64,000 nt of DNA from Microbacterium esteraromaticum (GTDB taxonomy: Bacteria > Actinomycetota > Actinomycetes > Actinomycetales > Microbacteriaceae): positions 372,001 to 436,000 of the forward strand of contig NZ_JAFBBS010000001.1 of assembly GCF_016907315.1 (NCBI RefSeq), read 5' to 3'. Both the position numbers and the translations under genes were made by a program. Shown here piece after piece: positions 38,658 through 47,458 of the stretch (position 1 is its first letter; the number at the start of each line of letters is the position of its first letter). The notes beneath the pieces were generated by a model, which made no database searches, had not been told where the DNA came from, and saw only the letters and a program-made list of their open reading frames with translations.

Positions 38658-41011
38658 CAGCGGCGGGACGGCTGGTGCGCCGCGTAGTACTCGAGCAGGT
38701 CGTCGCTCAGACGAGGGATCTGGACCGGCGCGGACTGGGAGCGGATGGACAGAGCGCCACCGATTCCGGCCGCCACTGCGTCGCGTGCGGCGACGGGACT
38801 GGTGTCGGTGGGCGTTCCGCGGCGGACGAAGTCGACGAACTCCGCAACGGTCAGCGGGTCCGCTCCGCCGTGCCCGCCGTCCCCGCCGTCGTCGATCGGG
38901 TACCGAACGTGGCCCTTCTCGAGGTAGTCGCTTCGGGCGTTCCACAGCCGGATCTCGCCGCCCGCGTCGTCGTCGAAGTTCTCGATGCGCCCCTCGGTGC
39001 CGATCACCGTGTAGTTGCGCCAGTAGTCGGGCGTGAAGTGACACTGCTGGTAGCTCATGAGCACGCCCGAGTCGGTGCGCATCATGATCATCGAGATGTC
39101 CTCGACGTCGATGACGGGGTTCAGGTCCTGCTGCGCCGCCGGAGGCCAGTTCGACATCGAGAACCAGTCACCCATTCGACGGTCGGAGTTGTCGCGTCGC
39201 GACTCGACGTCGCCGTACACGGCCAGGTCGCCCACACCCACCACCGAGCGGGTCGAGGTGCCGGCGATCCAATGCATCACATCGATGTCGTGCGCACCCT
39301 TCTGCAGCAGGAGGCTCATCGCCTTGTCGCGCTCGGCGTGCCAGTCCTTGAAGTAGTAGTCCCCGCCGTGTCCGACGAAGTGACGGCACCAGATGGCCTT
39401 GACCTCGCCGATCTCACCGCGGTCGACGATCTCCTTCAGCATCCGGACGACTCGCATGTGGCGCATGTTGTGGCCGACGTAGACCTTCGTGCCTGTGCGG
39501 TGGCCGGCCTCGAGGATGCGATCTGCGTCTTCGATCGAGATCGCGAGCGGCTTCTCGATGTAGGTGGCGATGCCTGCCTCGAGCAGCTCGACCGACACGT
39601 CGGCATGCGTGAAGTCGGGCGTCGTGACGAATGCGCCGTCGATCTCGATGCCGGATGCGAGCAGTTCCGCCACCGAGCCGAAGACCGGGATGTCACCGAA
39701 CAGGCGCCGTGCACGCTCGTGGGTCTTCACATCGGGGTCGACCGCCGCGACCACGCTTCCGCCTGCCTCCCGCACGTGCAGGGCGACGCCCGCGCGGGCG
39801 CCCACGCCGATCACCGCGGCGCGGAACGGTGCGGCCTCGACGGCTGGGTCAGTGGTCATCTGTTCGTTCTCCGATTCGGTGGTGATGAGGGGCGCCGGCA
39901 CGTCCGGCAACCCGTAGATGGCGTGCGAGTGCTTCTCGAATGCGAGTCCCAGAGCGCCGAGAGCAGCGGCATCCGGGCCCAGATCGCCTCCGCGGATGAC
40001 GCGCGCGCCGGCCTCGATGCCGGTCACGGCGACGCGGATGCCATCGGCCAGCGGCCCGGCGAGGAGGTCGGCGTACTCGCTCAGTTCGCCGCCGAGGACG
40101 ATGACATCGGGGTCGACGGTGAGCAGCAGCGCAGCCATCGCCGGGGTCATCGCCGCGCTCAGAGCGTTCAGCGCCGCGAGACCGCGCTGATCGGCTGGGT
40201 CGTCGCGCAGACGACGCAGCTCGCTCTCGACGCGCGGAACGGCTTCAAGGAGGCTCCCCTCGGGCACGTCGACATCGCTGAATGCGCGCAGCAGGCCGAC
40301 CTCGCCCGCGCGTCCCCTGCGGCCCCGAAGCACGCTGCCTGAGGCGGTGACTCGCGCAGACACGTGGTGCCAGGTGAGTGCATACACCCCGGTCTCAGCG
40401 TCTGCGAGCGCGCCCTGCCGCGACTCCGCTTCGGCCGCCAGCGACAGGTCGTTGTCGACGACGGCCGGCACGCCGAAGTAGTCGCTGAACATGGTCTGCA
40501 GATGGCGCCCGCTCCACTCGCTGATCTGAGGCGCCGAGACCAGGATTCCGTCCTCGTCGATGAGACCGGCTACTGCTATGCCCATCGCCGCGACGTCGGA
40601 GAGCCCCCGCCCGACTCGCTCCAGCGCCTGCACGAGCAGAGAGCGCACGGGCACGAGGGAGGGGCGGCCTGTCGTGGGCGGGGCGATATCGGAGCCGCCT
40701 GCGATCAGCACACGTCCCGTCCGATCAGCGATGACCAGGCGGACGGTGCTCCGGGTGAGATCGAGCCCTACGGCCACCGTTGAGCCCGCAACCGGGGAGT
40801 AGGTGCGCGCCGGACGCCCTGCCGCTGCCCGGGCGTCGTGCTCGGTGGCCTGACCCGATGCGACAAGGGCGTGGAGCGCCGCGGTCACGGTCGGCCGGGA
40901 GAGCCCTGTCATCTCGGTGAGGTCCGAGATGGTGGCGCGGCCCAGGTCGCGCAGGCTTGCGAGGGAAGCTGCGACGAGCTTCGCATCGATGGTGGACATC
41001 TTCGACCCCAT
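38657..41011 (-). CDS. Fusion of ROK-family repressor and Gfo/Idh/MocA oxidoreductase
   Basis: One 784-residue frame holding two proteins. Residues 1-70 are a winged helix (ATISDLTEMTGLSRPTVTAAL); 76-360 a ROK fold (VAVGLDLTRSTVRLVIADRTG; VVDNDLSLAAEAES), lacking the usual CxCGxxGCxE zinc motif and the GH histidine (AGEVGLLRA). A linker follows, and from Met385 a NAD-dependent sugar dehydrogenase: RAAVIGVGARAG (Rossmann), EKP at 486-488, and KGAHDIDVMHW with catalytic-site His574. Either half has normal length (about 384 and 400). A good ribosome site before Met385 may allow separate synthesis of the enzyme. First gene of the transporter operon; probably senses and processes an imported sugar derivative. 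A shorter start at Met5 is possible. Confidence 0.88.
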   Translation of the reverse strand: MGSKMSTIDAKLVAASLASLRDLGRATISDLTEMTGLSRPTVTAALHALVASGQATEHDARAAAGRPARTYSPVAGSTVAVGLDLTRSTVRLVIADRTGRVLIAGGSDIAPPTTGRPSLVPVRSLLVQALERVGRGLSDVAAMGIAVAGLIDEDGILVSAPQISEWSGRHLQTMFSDYFGVPAVVDNDLSLAAEAESRQGALADAETGVYALTWHHVSARVTASGSVLRGRRGRAGEVGLLRAFSDVDVPEGSLLEAVPRVESELRRLRDDPADQRGLAALNALSAAMTPAMAALLLTVDPDVIVLGGELSEYADLLAGPLADGIRVAVTGIEAGARVIRGGDLGPDAAALGALGLAFEKHSHAIYGLPDVPAPLITTESENEQMTTDPAVEAAPFRAAVIGVGARAGVALHVREAGGSVVAAVDPDVKTHERARRLFGDIPVFGSVAELLASGIEIDGAFVTTPDFTHADVSVELLEAGIATYIEKPLAISIEDADRILEAGHRTGTKVYVGHNMRHMRVVRMLKEIVDRGEIGEVKAIWCRHFVGHGGDYYFKDWHAERDKAMSLLLQKGAHDIDVMHWIAGTSTRSVVGVGDLAVYGDVESRRDNSDRRMGDWFSMSNWPPAAQQDLNPVIDVEDISMIMMRTDSGVLMSYQQCHFTPDYWRNYTVIGTEGRIENFDDDAGGEIRLWNARSDYLEKGHVRYPIDDGGDGGHGGADPLTVAEFVDFVRRGTPTDTSPVAARDAVAAGIGGALSIRSQSAPVQIPRLSDDLLEYYAAHQPSRR
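39857..39872 (-). promoter_or_regulatory. Possible internal ribosome site for the oxidoreductase half
   Basis: GGAGAA (39867-39872, minus strand) lies seven bases before the in-frame ATG at 39857-39859 (Met385). Spacing is ideal. It would release a 400-residue oxidoreductase from the fusion gene. Inferred. Confidence 0.5.
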
Positions 41012-41031
41012 TTACGAATTCGGTTTCGTAA
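41012..41031. promoter_or_regulatory. Operator in front of the ROK fusion gene
   Basis: TTACGAA, TTCGGT, TTCGTAA: a 7-bp perfect inverted repeat directly before the ATG, so binding would block transcription and translation start. Likely autoregulation by the ROK domain. A second palindrome, ATGAAA-TGAC-TTTCAT, lies at 41037-41052. Confidence 0.65.
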
Positions 41032-41053
41032 CCGTTATGAAATGACTTTCATC

Positions 41054-41082
41054 ATTGTGAGGGTCGCGCGGGCCGGTGTCAA
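41054..41082 (-). promoter_or_regulatory. Promoter of the ROK-transporter operon
   Basis: TTGACA (41077-41082), 17 bases, CACAAT (41054-41059) on the minus strand: perfect -35, reasonable -10. The start of RNA would fall near 41047, inside the palindromes described. It overlaps the divergent promoter of the M3 peptidase. Confidence 0.6.
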
Positions 41083-41101
41083 ACCGGCAGATCCGTCACC
41101 C

Positions 41102-41107
41102 TAGACT
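41102..41107 (+). promoter_or_regulatory. -10 box of leaderless M3 peptidase gene
   Basis: TAGACT, CGGCTC, ATG: six-base spacing as at the other leaderless genes here. No Shine-Dalgarno sequence. Confidence 0.55.
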
Positions 41108-41113
41108 CGGCTC

Positions 41114-43165
41114 ATGACCGAGGCCGTGAACCCGCTGCTCACCCGCTCGACACTCCCCTACGAACTGCCCGACTACGCGGCCATTCGCACCGAGCACTAC
41201 CTCCCCGCGTTCGAGGCGGCCTTCGCTGAGCACCTCGCTGAAGTCAGAGCCATCACCGTGGTGCGATCGATGCCGACCTTCGAGAACACGATCGAGGCTC
41301 TGGAGCGCAGCGGCGAGATGCTGGATCGCATCGCGCACGCGTTCTACACGGTCAGTTCCGCAGATGCGTCGCCTGGCATCCAGGCAGTCGACGAGCAGCT
41401 CGCCCCGATGATGGCCGCTCACGACGACGCGATACGGCTCGACGGCGCGCTCTACTGGCACGTGTCGCAGGTGCATGATCAGCTCGATCAGCTCGACCTG
41501 ACAGACGAGCAGCGCTATCTGGTTCAGCGCCATCTCCGCGAGATGACCCATGCGGGAGCCGCGCTCGACGACGCATCCAAGACACGTCTGACCGCAGTGA
41601 ATCAGCGCCTGTCAACGCTCAGCACGACGTTCGAGAAGAACCTCCTGGCCGACACGAACGCCCTGGCCGTGGTCTTCGACGACGCCGCAGAACTCGACGG
41701 TCTCTCCGAGGGCGAACTCAGCGCGACCGCACGCGCGGCAGCGGAGCGCGGTCTCGAAGGGAGGTATCTGGTCTCGCTGCCGCTGTTCAGCGGCCATCCC
41801 TACCTCGCTTCCCTCACCCGGCGCGAGAGCCGTCGTCGCATCATGCAGGCGTCACTCGCCCGCGCCTCACGCGGGAACGAGCACGACAACAGAGCCGTCC
41901 TCGCTGAGATCGTGTCTCTCCGCGCAGAGCGCGCGGAGCTGCTCGGCTACGACTCGCACGCCGCGTACGTCACCGCAGACGAGACAGCCGGCACGCCGTA
42001 CGCCGTCGAGCGCATGCTGCGAGAACTGGCCGCTCCCGCCGCCCGCAACGCGCGGCGCGAGTCGGCGGCGCTGCAGCAGATCATCGACGAAACGGAGCCC
42101 GAGCCATTTCCACTCGAGGCTCACGACTGGGCCTACTACACCGAGAAGGTTCGACAGGCCCGCTATGACATCGACACCGCAGCCCTGCGGCCGTACTTCG
42201 AGGCCGGACGAGTGCTGCGCGACGGCGTCTTCTTCGCCGCGACGAAGCTGTACGGGATCACCTTCACGGAACGCACCGACCTGGTGTCGTACCACCCCGG
42301 AGCGCGGGTCTTCGAGGTGCACGACGAGGACGGCTCAGCGGTCGGGCTGTACGTGCTCGATCTGTACACCCGCGATTCCAAGAGAGGCGGAGCGTGGATG
42401 AACCCGATCGTGAGCGAGTCGGCGCTGCGCGGCACCCTGCCGGTGGTGGCGAACAACCTCAACGTCTCGCAGCCCGCCGAGGGGATGCCCACCTTGCTCA
42501 CGCTGGATGAGGTGACCACGCTGTTCCATGAGTTCGGTCACGCGCTGCACGGACTGTTCGCCCGGGTCACGTACCCGCACTTCTCGGGCACGAACGTGTT
42601 CCGCGACTTCGTCGAGTTCCCGAGCCAGGTGAACGAGATGTGGATCCTGTGGGAAGAGGTTCTGCGGAACTACGCGCGCCACCATGAGACGGGAGAGCCG
42701 CTCGACGCGGGGATCATCGCGCGCCTGCGCGCGTCGGAGAAGTTCGATCAGGGTCACGCGACAAGCGAGTACCTCGCCGCAGCGTGGCTCGATCAGGCAT
42801 GGCACCGGGTGGGCGCGGGCGCCGAGCCGGGCGACATCGCGGCATTCGAGCGCGATGCTCTGGCCGACGTCGGACTGCTGAGCCCGGTCGTGCCGACCCG
42901 CTATTCATCCGCGTACTTCGCTCACATCTTCTCGGGCGGGTACAGTGCCGGCTACTACTCGTATATCTGGAGCGAGGTGCTCGACGCAGACACCGTGGAG
43001 TGGTTCCGGGAGAACGGCGGCCTCACCCGCGCGAACGGGGATCGCTTCCGCCGGCGTCTGCTCGGCGTGGGCGGGTCGAAGGATCCGGTCGAGGCCTACC
43101 GCGACTTCCGGGGTCGGGATGCTGAGATCGCTCCGCTGCTCGAGCGCCGCGGACTCGATCGTTGA
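41114..43165 (+). CDS. M3-family oligopeptidase (Dcp/oligopeptidase A type)
   Basis: Cytoplasmic zinc metallopeptidase of 683 residues that degrades short peptides. Zinc motif HEFGH at residues 472-476 within LFHEFGHALHGLF, third ligand Glu about 25 residues on (DFVEFPSQVNEMW). The C-terminal FSGGYSAGYYSYIWSEVLDAD is the substrate-tyrosine segment of peptidyl-dipeptidase Dcp. No signal peptide. A peptidase beside a peptide-type importer may be chance, since they are divergent. Confidence 0.94.
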   Translation: MTEAVNPLLTRSTLPYELPDYAAIRTEHYLPAFEAAFAEHLAEVRAITVVRSMPTFENTIEALERSGEMLDRIAHAFYTVSSADASPGIQAVDEQLAPMMAAHDDAIRLDGALYWHVSQVHDQLDQLDLTDEQRYLVQRHLREMTHAGAALDDASKTRLTAVNQRLSTLSTTFEKNLLADTNALAVVFDDAAELDGLSEGELSATARAAAERGLEGRYLVSLPLFSGHPYLASLTRRESRRRIMQASLARASRGNEHDNRAVLAEIVSLRAERAELLGYDSHAAYVTADETAGTPYAVERMLRELAAPAARNARRESAALQQIIDETEPEPFPLEAHDWAYYTEKVRQARYDIDTAALRPYFEAGRVLRDGVFFAATKLYGITFTERTDLVSYHPGARVFEVHDEDGSAVGLYVLDLYTRDSKRGGAWMNPIVSESALRGTLPVVANNLNVSQPAEGMPTLLTLDEVTTLFHEFGHALHGLFARVTYPHFSGTNVFRDFVEFPSQVNEMWILWEEVLRNYARHHETGEPLDAGIIARLRASEKFDQGHATSEYLAAAWLDQAWHRVGAGAEPGDIAAFERDALADVGLLSPVVPTRYSSAYFAHIFSGGYSAGYYSYIWSEVLDADTVEWFRENGGLTRANGDRFRRRLLGVGGSKDPVEAYRDFRGRDAEIAPLLERRGLDR

Positions 43166-43177
43166 GAGCCTCGCGTC

Positions 43178-43729
43178 TCAGCTGTGATGCTGCCGCGTCA
43201 GGTACTGCATCGCCTTGTACCAGGTGAGCTGATGGTAGCTCTGCGTCAGGTGCTCGCCGAGCGCTGACACAGGCATGACTCGCACCGCGATGCTCTCGGT
43301 GTCGTCGAGCCGCTGCTCCCCCGCGCGAACGCAGTCCAGAGCGAGGAAATGGTGCACTCGATTCGTGTGGTTGCCGAAGTTCGCCCAGGTCGGTCCGAGG
43401 TCGATCACCTCGGATGCCGTGAACCCCGTCTCCTCACGCAGTTCGCGATGCGCAGCATCGAGCGGGGACTCGTCCGGTTCCACGGCGCCGCCGATCGTGC
43501 CCGGAGCGACGATGCGGGCGCCATGCCGGTACTCCTCGACAATGATGGCGTCGCCGCTGCGGTCCAGCGCGAGCACCGAGATCCAGTCACCGGGTTGCAG
43601 CACGTAATACGGCGCGATGCGCCGACCCCGGGCGTCTTCGCAGTCATCCGCTCGCAGCGTGATCCAGCGATCGGCCACGATGGTGCGCGTGGTGACCACC
43701 CGCCAGGGTTCGGGGCCGTCGCCCGTCAT
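43178..43729 (-). CDS. NUDIX hydrolase, ADP-ribose pyrophosphatase-like
   Basis: A 183-residue hydrolase of nucleoside diphosphate derivatives. Full Nudix box at residues 81-103 (G, E87, RELREETGF). The sequence before it (YYVLQPGDWISVLALDRSGD) is like ADP-ribose/sugar-nucleotide pyrophosphatases. It starts five bases after the clpX stop, so it is probably on the clpX message. Confidence 0.88.
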   Translation of the reverse strand: MTGDGPEPWRVVTTRTIVADRWITLRADDCEDARGRRIAPYYVLQPGDWISVLALDRSGDAIIVEEYRHGARIVAPGTIGGAVEPDESPLDAAHRELREETGFTASEVIDLGPTWANFGNHTNRVHHFLALDCVRAGEQRLDDTESIAVRVMPVSALGEHLTQSYHQLTWYKAMQYLTRQHHS

Positions 43730-43734
43730 GCCGC

Positions 43735-45003
43735 TCAGGCGCTCTTGCGCTTGCGCGAGAGAACCACGGTGGGCGGTGCTCCTTCTTCGACGGCCGCCTT
43801 GGTGACGACGACCTTCGAGACGTCTTCAGCAGACGGGATCTCGAACATGATCGGGCCGAGCACGTCCTCGAGGATCGCACGCAGCCCGCGGGCGCCGGTC
43901 TTCCGGAGCACCGCGAGGTCGGCGATCGAGCGCAGCGCGTCGTCTTCGAACTCGAGCTGCACGCCGTCGATCTCGAACATCCGCTGGTACTGCTTGACCA
44001 GCGCGTTCCGCGGGCCGGTGAGGATGTCGATCAGGGCATCCTGATCGAGGGGCGAGACCGAGGTGACGACGGGCAGGCGGCCGATGAACTCGGGAATGAG
44101 CCCGAACTTGTGCAGGTCCTCGGGAAGAACCTCGCTGAACAGATCGAGATCCTTGCCCTTGTCGTGCAGCGGAGCGCCGAAGCCGACGCCATGCTTTCCG
44201 ACGCGAGCCGAGATGATCTCCTCGAGGCCGGCGAACGCACCTGCCACGATGAACAGCACGTTGGTCGTGTCGATCTGAAGGAACTCCTGGTGGGGGTGCT
44301 TGCGACCGCCCTGCGGGGGAACGGATGCGACGGTGCCCTCGAGGATCTTCAGAAGCGCCTGCTGCACGCCCTCACCCGACACGTCGCGAGTGATGGACGG
44401 GTTCTCTGCCTTGCGGGCGATCTTGTCGATCTCGTCGATGTAGATGATGCCGGTCTCGGCGCGCTTCGTGTCGTAGTCGGCGGCCTGGAGCAGCTTGAGC
44501 AGGATGTTCTCGACATCTTCGCCGACATAGCCGGCCTCGGTCAGAGCCGTCGCGTCGGCGACGGCGAACGGCACGTTGAGCCGCTTCGCGAGGGTCTGAG
44601 CGAGGTAGGTCTTGCCACAGCCGGTCGGGCCCAGCATGAGGATGTTGCTCTTCGCGACCTCGACCTCTTCGGCCCGCTGCTCGGCGGACTGGATGGTACC
44701 GCGGGCGCGCACGCGCTTGTAGTGGTTGTAGACGGCCACCGCGAGCGAGCGCTTCGCGGCGTCCTGGCCCACGACGTACTCCTCGAGGAACGAGAAGATC
44801 TCACGCGGCTTGGGCAGCTCGAAGTCGGCGACCGGCCCGCTGCCTGCCTCGGCCATGCGCTCTTCGATGATCTCGTTGCACAGCTCGACGCACTCGTCGC
44901 AGATGTAGACGCCGGGGCCGGCGATCAGCTGCTGCACCTGCTTCTGGCTCTTTCCGCAGAAAGAGCATTTGAACAGATCAGCGCTTTCACCGATGCGTGC
45001 CAT
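43735..45003 (-). CDS. clpX: ATP-dependent Clp protease, unfoldase subunit ClpX
   Basis: AAA+ unfoldase feeding ClpP1P2. 422 residues with N-terminal zinc finger (Cys13, Cys16, Cys35, Cys38), Walker A GPTGCGKT at 125-132, pore loop GYVG, Walker [11 protein letters not shown] and sensor region [17 protein letters not shown]. Unlike the common tig-clpP1-clpP2-clpX string, a separate four-gene deoC operon lies between clpP2 and clpX. GAGGAGG ribosome site upstream. Confidence 0.98.
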   Translation of the reverse strand: MARIGESADLFKCSFCGKSQKQVQQLIAGPGVYICDECVELCNEIIEERMAEAGSGPVADFELPKPREIFSFLEEYVVGQDAAKRSLAVAVYNHYKRVRARGTIQSAEQRAEEVEVAKSNILMLGPTGCGKTYLAQTLAKRLNVPFAVADATALTEAGYVGEDVENILLKLLQAADYDTKRAETGIIYIDEIDKIARKAENPSITRDVSGEGVQQALLKILEGTVASVPPQGGRKHPHQEFLQIDTTNVLFIVAGAFAGLEEIISARVGKHGVGFGAPLHDKGKDLDLFSEVLPEDLHKFGLIPEFIGRLPVVTSVSPLDQDALIDILTGPRNALVKQYQRMFEIDGVQLEFEDDALRSIADLAVLRKTGARGLRAILEDVLGPIMFEIPSAEDVSKVVVTKAAVEEGAPPTVVLSRKRKSA

Positions 45004-45089
45004 GCGCGTCCTCCTCGGGGCAATGAGAGATCGTCATTCGAGCGTAACCGCTGGCCCCGACACCGGGCCGCATTGACGGGCGCACGACA

Positions 45090-45124
45090 CGGGCCCGACT
45101 CCGCTCTGGGCGGAATCGGGCCCG
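45090..45124 (-). terminator. Terminator after the deoC operon
   Basis: CGGGCCCGA (45090-45098) pairs with TCGGGCCCG (45116-45124), with TCCGC/GCGGA extending the stem inward. It follows the truncated aldehyde dehydrogenase gene by 11 bases and precedes clpX. Confidence 0.75.
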
Positions 45125-45135
45125 AGATCAGTCAC

Positions 45136-45987
45136 TCACACCATCGACTTGGTGTGCCACACGGTCTTGGTCTCGGTGAACGCGGTGATCCGATCGAGAC
45201 TCGGCTCGACCGCTCCAGGGCGCAGCACCCGCTTCAGCGTGTCCGCCGCGGCGATCTCGAGATCGACCCAGTCGAGAGCGCCGGCGCCGCTCAGGTCGAG
45301 CGCATTGACGTCGGCGTGGGATGCCAGCCAGGGTGCGATCTCGGCGGGCGAGCCAGTGAGCACGTTCACCACTCCCCCTGGTACGTCGCTGGTCGCCAGC
45401 ACCTCGGCCAGGCTGATGGCCGACAGCGGGAACCGCTCGCTCGCGACGACCACGACCGTGTTGCCGGTGACGAGGGCCGGCGCGATCGCCGACACCAGTC
45501 CGAGCAGCGCGGAGTCCTGCGGCGCGATCGTGGCGACGACGCCGGTGGGCTCGGGAACCGAGATGTTGAAGTACGGGCCCGACACCGGGTTGGCGTTTCC
45601 TGCCACCTGCGCGTATTTGTCGCACCAGCCTGCGTACCAGACCCACAGGTCGATCGCGGCGTCGACCTGTGCGCTGGCGGCGCCGGCGGACACGCCCTCC
45701 TGGTCGGTGATCTCATCGATGAACTGCGCGCGCCGGCCCTCGAGGATCTCGGCGACGCGGTAGAGCACCTGGCCGCGGTTGTAGGCGGTCGCTCCCGACC
45801 ACCCCTTCACGGCGGCCCGTGCGGCGACGACTGCATCCCTGGCGTCCTTACGGGATGCCTTCGCGGCGTTCGCGAGGAAGGCTCCCTTCGGCGTGACGAC
45901 CTCATACGTGCGACCCGATTCGCTGCGCGGGAACGCACCCCCGATGGCCAGCTTGTATGTCTTCGGAACGGTGAGGCGCTTGCTCAT
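45136..45987 (-). CDS. Truncated aldehyde dehydrogenase paralogue, probably inactive
   Basis: A 283-residue protein equal to the N-terminal coenzyme-binding part of an aldehyde dehydrogenase (WSGATAYNRGQVLYRVAEIL; GPYFNISVPEPTGVVATIAP). It ends before the catalytic cysteine, and the cofactor lysine segment is VVVVASERFPL where active enzymes have KPAE, so it cannot be a working dehydrogenase. The reading frame is clean and ends at a normal stop with a terminator behind it, so it is not recent debris. Its ATG overlaps the full-length enzyme by ATGA. A subunit role is likely, as with the inactive second domain of ALDH16. Confidence 0.85.
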   Translation of the reverse strand: MSKRLTVPKTYKLAIGGAFPRSESGRTYEVVTPKGAFLANAAKASRKDARDAVVAARAAVKGWSGATAYNRGQVLYRVAEILEGRRAQFIDEITDQEGVSAGAASAQVDAAIDLWVWYAGWCDKYAQVAGNANPVSGPYFNISVPEPTGVVATIAPQDSALLGLVSAIAPALVTGNTVVVVASERFPLSAISLAEVLATSDVPGGVVNVLTGSPAEIAPWLASHADVNALDLSGAGALDWVDLEIAAADTLKRVLRPGAVEPSLDRITAFTETKTVWHTKSMV

Positions 45988-47426
45988 GCCGATGCTCCCT
46001 TCAGGTATGCGGTCAGGCCGTGCCGGCCGCCTTCACGGCCGTAGCCGGACTCCTTGTAGCCGCCGAACGGGCTCGACGGATCGAATCGGTTGAACGTGTT
46101 CGCCCACACCACGCCGGCGCGAAGGCGATCCGCCACAGCGAGGATGCGCGAGCCCTTGTCGCTCCAGATGCCGGCCGACAGGCCGTACGGCGTGTTGTTG
46201 GCCTTGGCGATCGCCTCGGCCGGGGTGCGGAATGTCAGCACCGACAGCACGGGGCCGAACACCTCGTCGCGCGCGATGCGGTGCGAGGCCTCCACCCCGG
46301 TGAAGATGGTCGGGGCGAACCAGAAGCCCTTCTCGGGGATGGCGCAGTCCGCGGTCCAGCGCTCAGCGCCCTCAGCCTCGCCGATGTCGCTGAGCTCGCG
46401 GATGCGGGCCAGCTGAGCGGCCGAGTTGATCGCGCCGATATCGGTGTTCTTGTCGAGCGGATCGCCCAGACGGAGCGTCGACAGACGCTGCTTGAGGCGG
46501 TCGATGACCTCATCGTGGATCGACTCCTGCACGAGCAGACGGCTGCCGGCGCAGCAGACATGCCCCTGGTTGAAGAAGATGCCGTTCACGATGCCCTCTA
46601 CGGCCTGGTCGATCGGCGCGTCGTCGAAGACGATGTTGGCGGCCTTGCCTCCCAGCTCGAGGGTCACCTTCTTGTCGGAGCCGGCGATCGCCTTGGCGAT
46701 GTCGCGGCCGACTCCCGTCGATCCGGTGAAGGCGACCTTGTCGACATCCGGATGCCTGACCAGCGCCGCGCCCGTGGCACCAGCACCGGTGACGATGTTG
46801 ACGACACCGGCGGGCAGGTCGGCCTGCTGGAGGATCTCGGCGAAGATCAGCGCGGTCAGCGGCGTCGTCTCAGCGGGCTTGAGCACCACGGTGTTGCCTG
46901 CGGCGAGAGCCGGGGCGACCTTCCACGCCAGCATGAGCAGCGGGAAGTTCCACGGGATGACCTGTGCGGCGACACCGAGCGCCTTCGGGTTGGCGCCGAG
47001 ACCCGCGTAGTCGAGCTTGTCGGCCCATCCGGCGTAGTAGAAGAACCACGATGCGACGAGGGGCACGTCGACGTCGCGGCTCTCCTTGATCGGCTTGCCG
47101 TTATCGAGGCTCTCGGCGACGGCGAGCTCACGAGCGCGCTCCTGCACGAGGCGGGCGATGCGGAAGAGGTACTTGCCGCGGTCGCGACCGCTCATCTTCG
47201 ACCAGACCTTGTCATGGGCGCGGCGGGCGGCTGCGACAGCGCGGTCGATGTCGCCGTCGGACGCCGACGCGATCTCGGCGATGCGGTGCTCGTCGGCGGG
47301 CGAGATGGTGTGGAAGCTGTCGCCCGTGCCGTCGACGAACTCCCCGTCGATGAACAGACCGTAGCTGTCCTTGAGGCGCAGGATCGCCGTGGACTCCGGC
47401 GCGGGAGCGTATTCCAGGAATGACAT
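45984..47426 (-). CDS. Aldehyde dehydrogenase family protein
   Basis: NAD(P)-dependent aldehyde dehydrogenase of 480 residues. Catalytic Cys291 or Cys292 (GHVCCAGSR), general base Glu257 (TLELGGKA), Lys183 in VLKPAE, and oxyanion Asn160. Directly behind deoC, whose product is acetaldehyde, so oxidation of acetaldehyde to acetate is the likely job. The start is the ATG at 47426; the frame continues upstream into deoC without signals. Confidence 0.92.
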   Translation of the reverse strand: MSFLEYAPAPESTAILRLKDSYGLFIDGEFVDGTGDSFHTISPADEHRIAEIASASDGDIDRAVAAARRAHDKVWSKMSGRDRGKYLFRIARLVQERARELAVAESLDNGKPIKESRDVDVPLVASWFFYYAGWADKLDYAGLGANPKALGVAAQVIPWNFPLLMLAWKVAPALAAGNTVVLKPAETTPLTALIFAEILQQADLPAGVVNIVTGAGATGAALVRHPDVDKVAFTGSTGVGRDIAKAIAGSDKKVTLELGGKAANIVFDDAPIDQAVEGIVNGIFFNQGHVCCAGSRLLVQESIHDEVIDRLKQRLSTLRLGDPLDKNTDIGAINSAAQLARIRELSDIGEAEGAERWTADCAIPEKGFWFAPTIFTGVEASHRIARDEVFGPVLSVLTFRTPAEAIAKANNTPYGLSAGIWSDKGSRILAVADRLRAGVVWANTFNRFDPSSPFGGYKESGYGREGGRHGLTAYLKGASA

Positions 47427-47458
47427 ATCTATCCTCGGTTGCTGAGTTCGACGGAGTA

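Noticed and set aside
24376..43165. Peptide uptake and degradation system joining the importers with the M3 peptidase
   Set aside because: The M3 gene has its own promoter and is divergent from an importer whose regulator looks carbohydrate-specific; adjacency alone is weak.
45136..45987. Short aldehyde dehydrogenase as a decayed pseudogene
   Set aside because: Frame is intact, start is coupled by ATGA, and a proper terminator follows; a functional truncated subunit is more likely.
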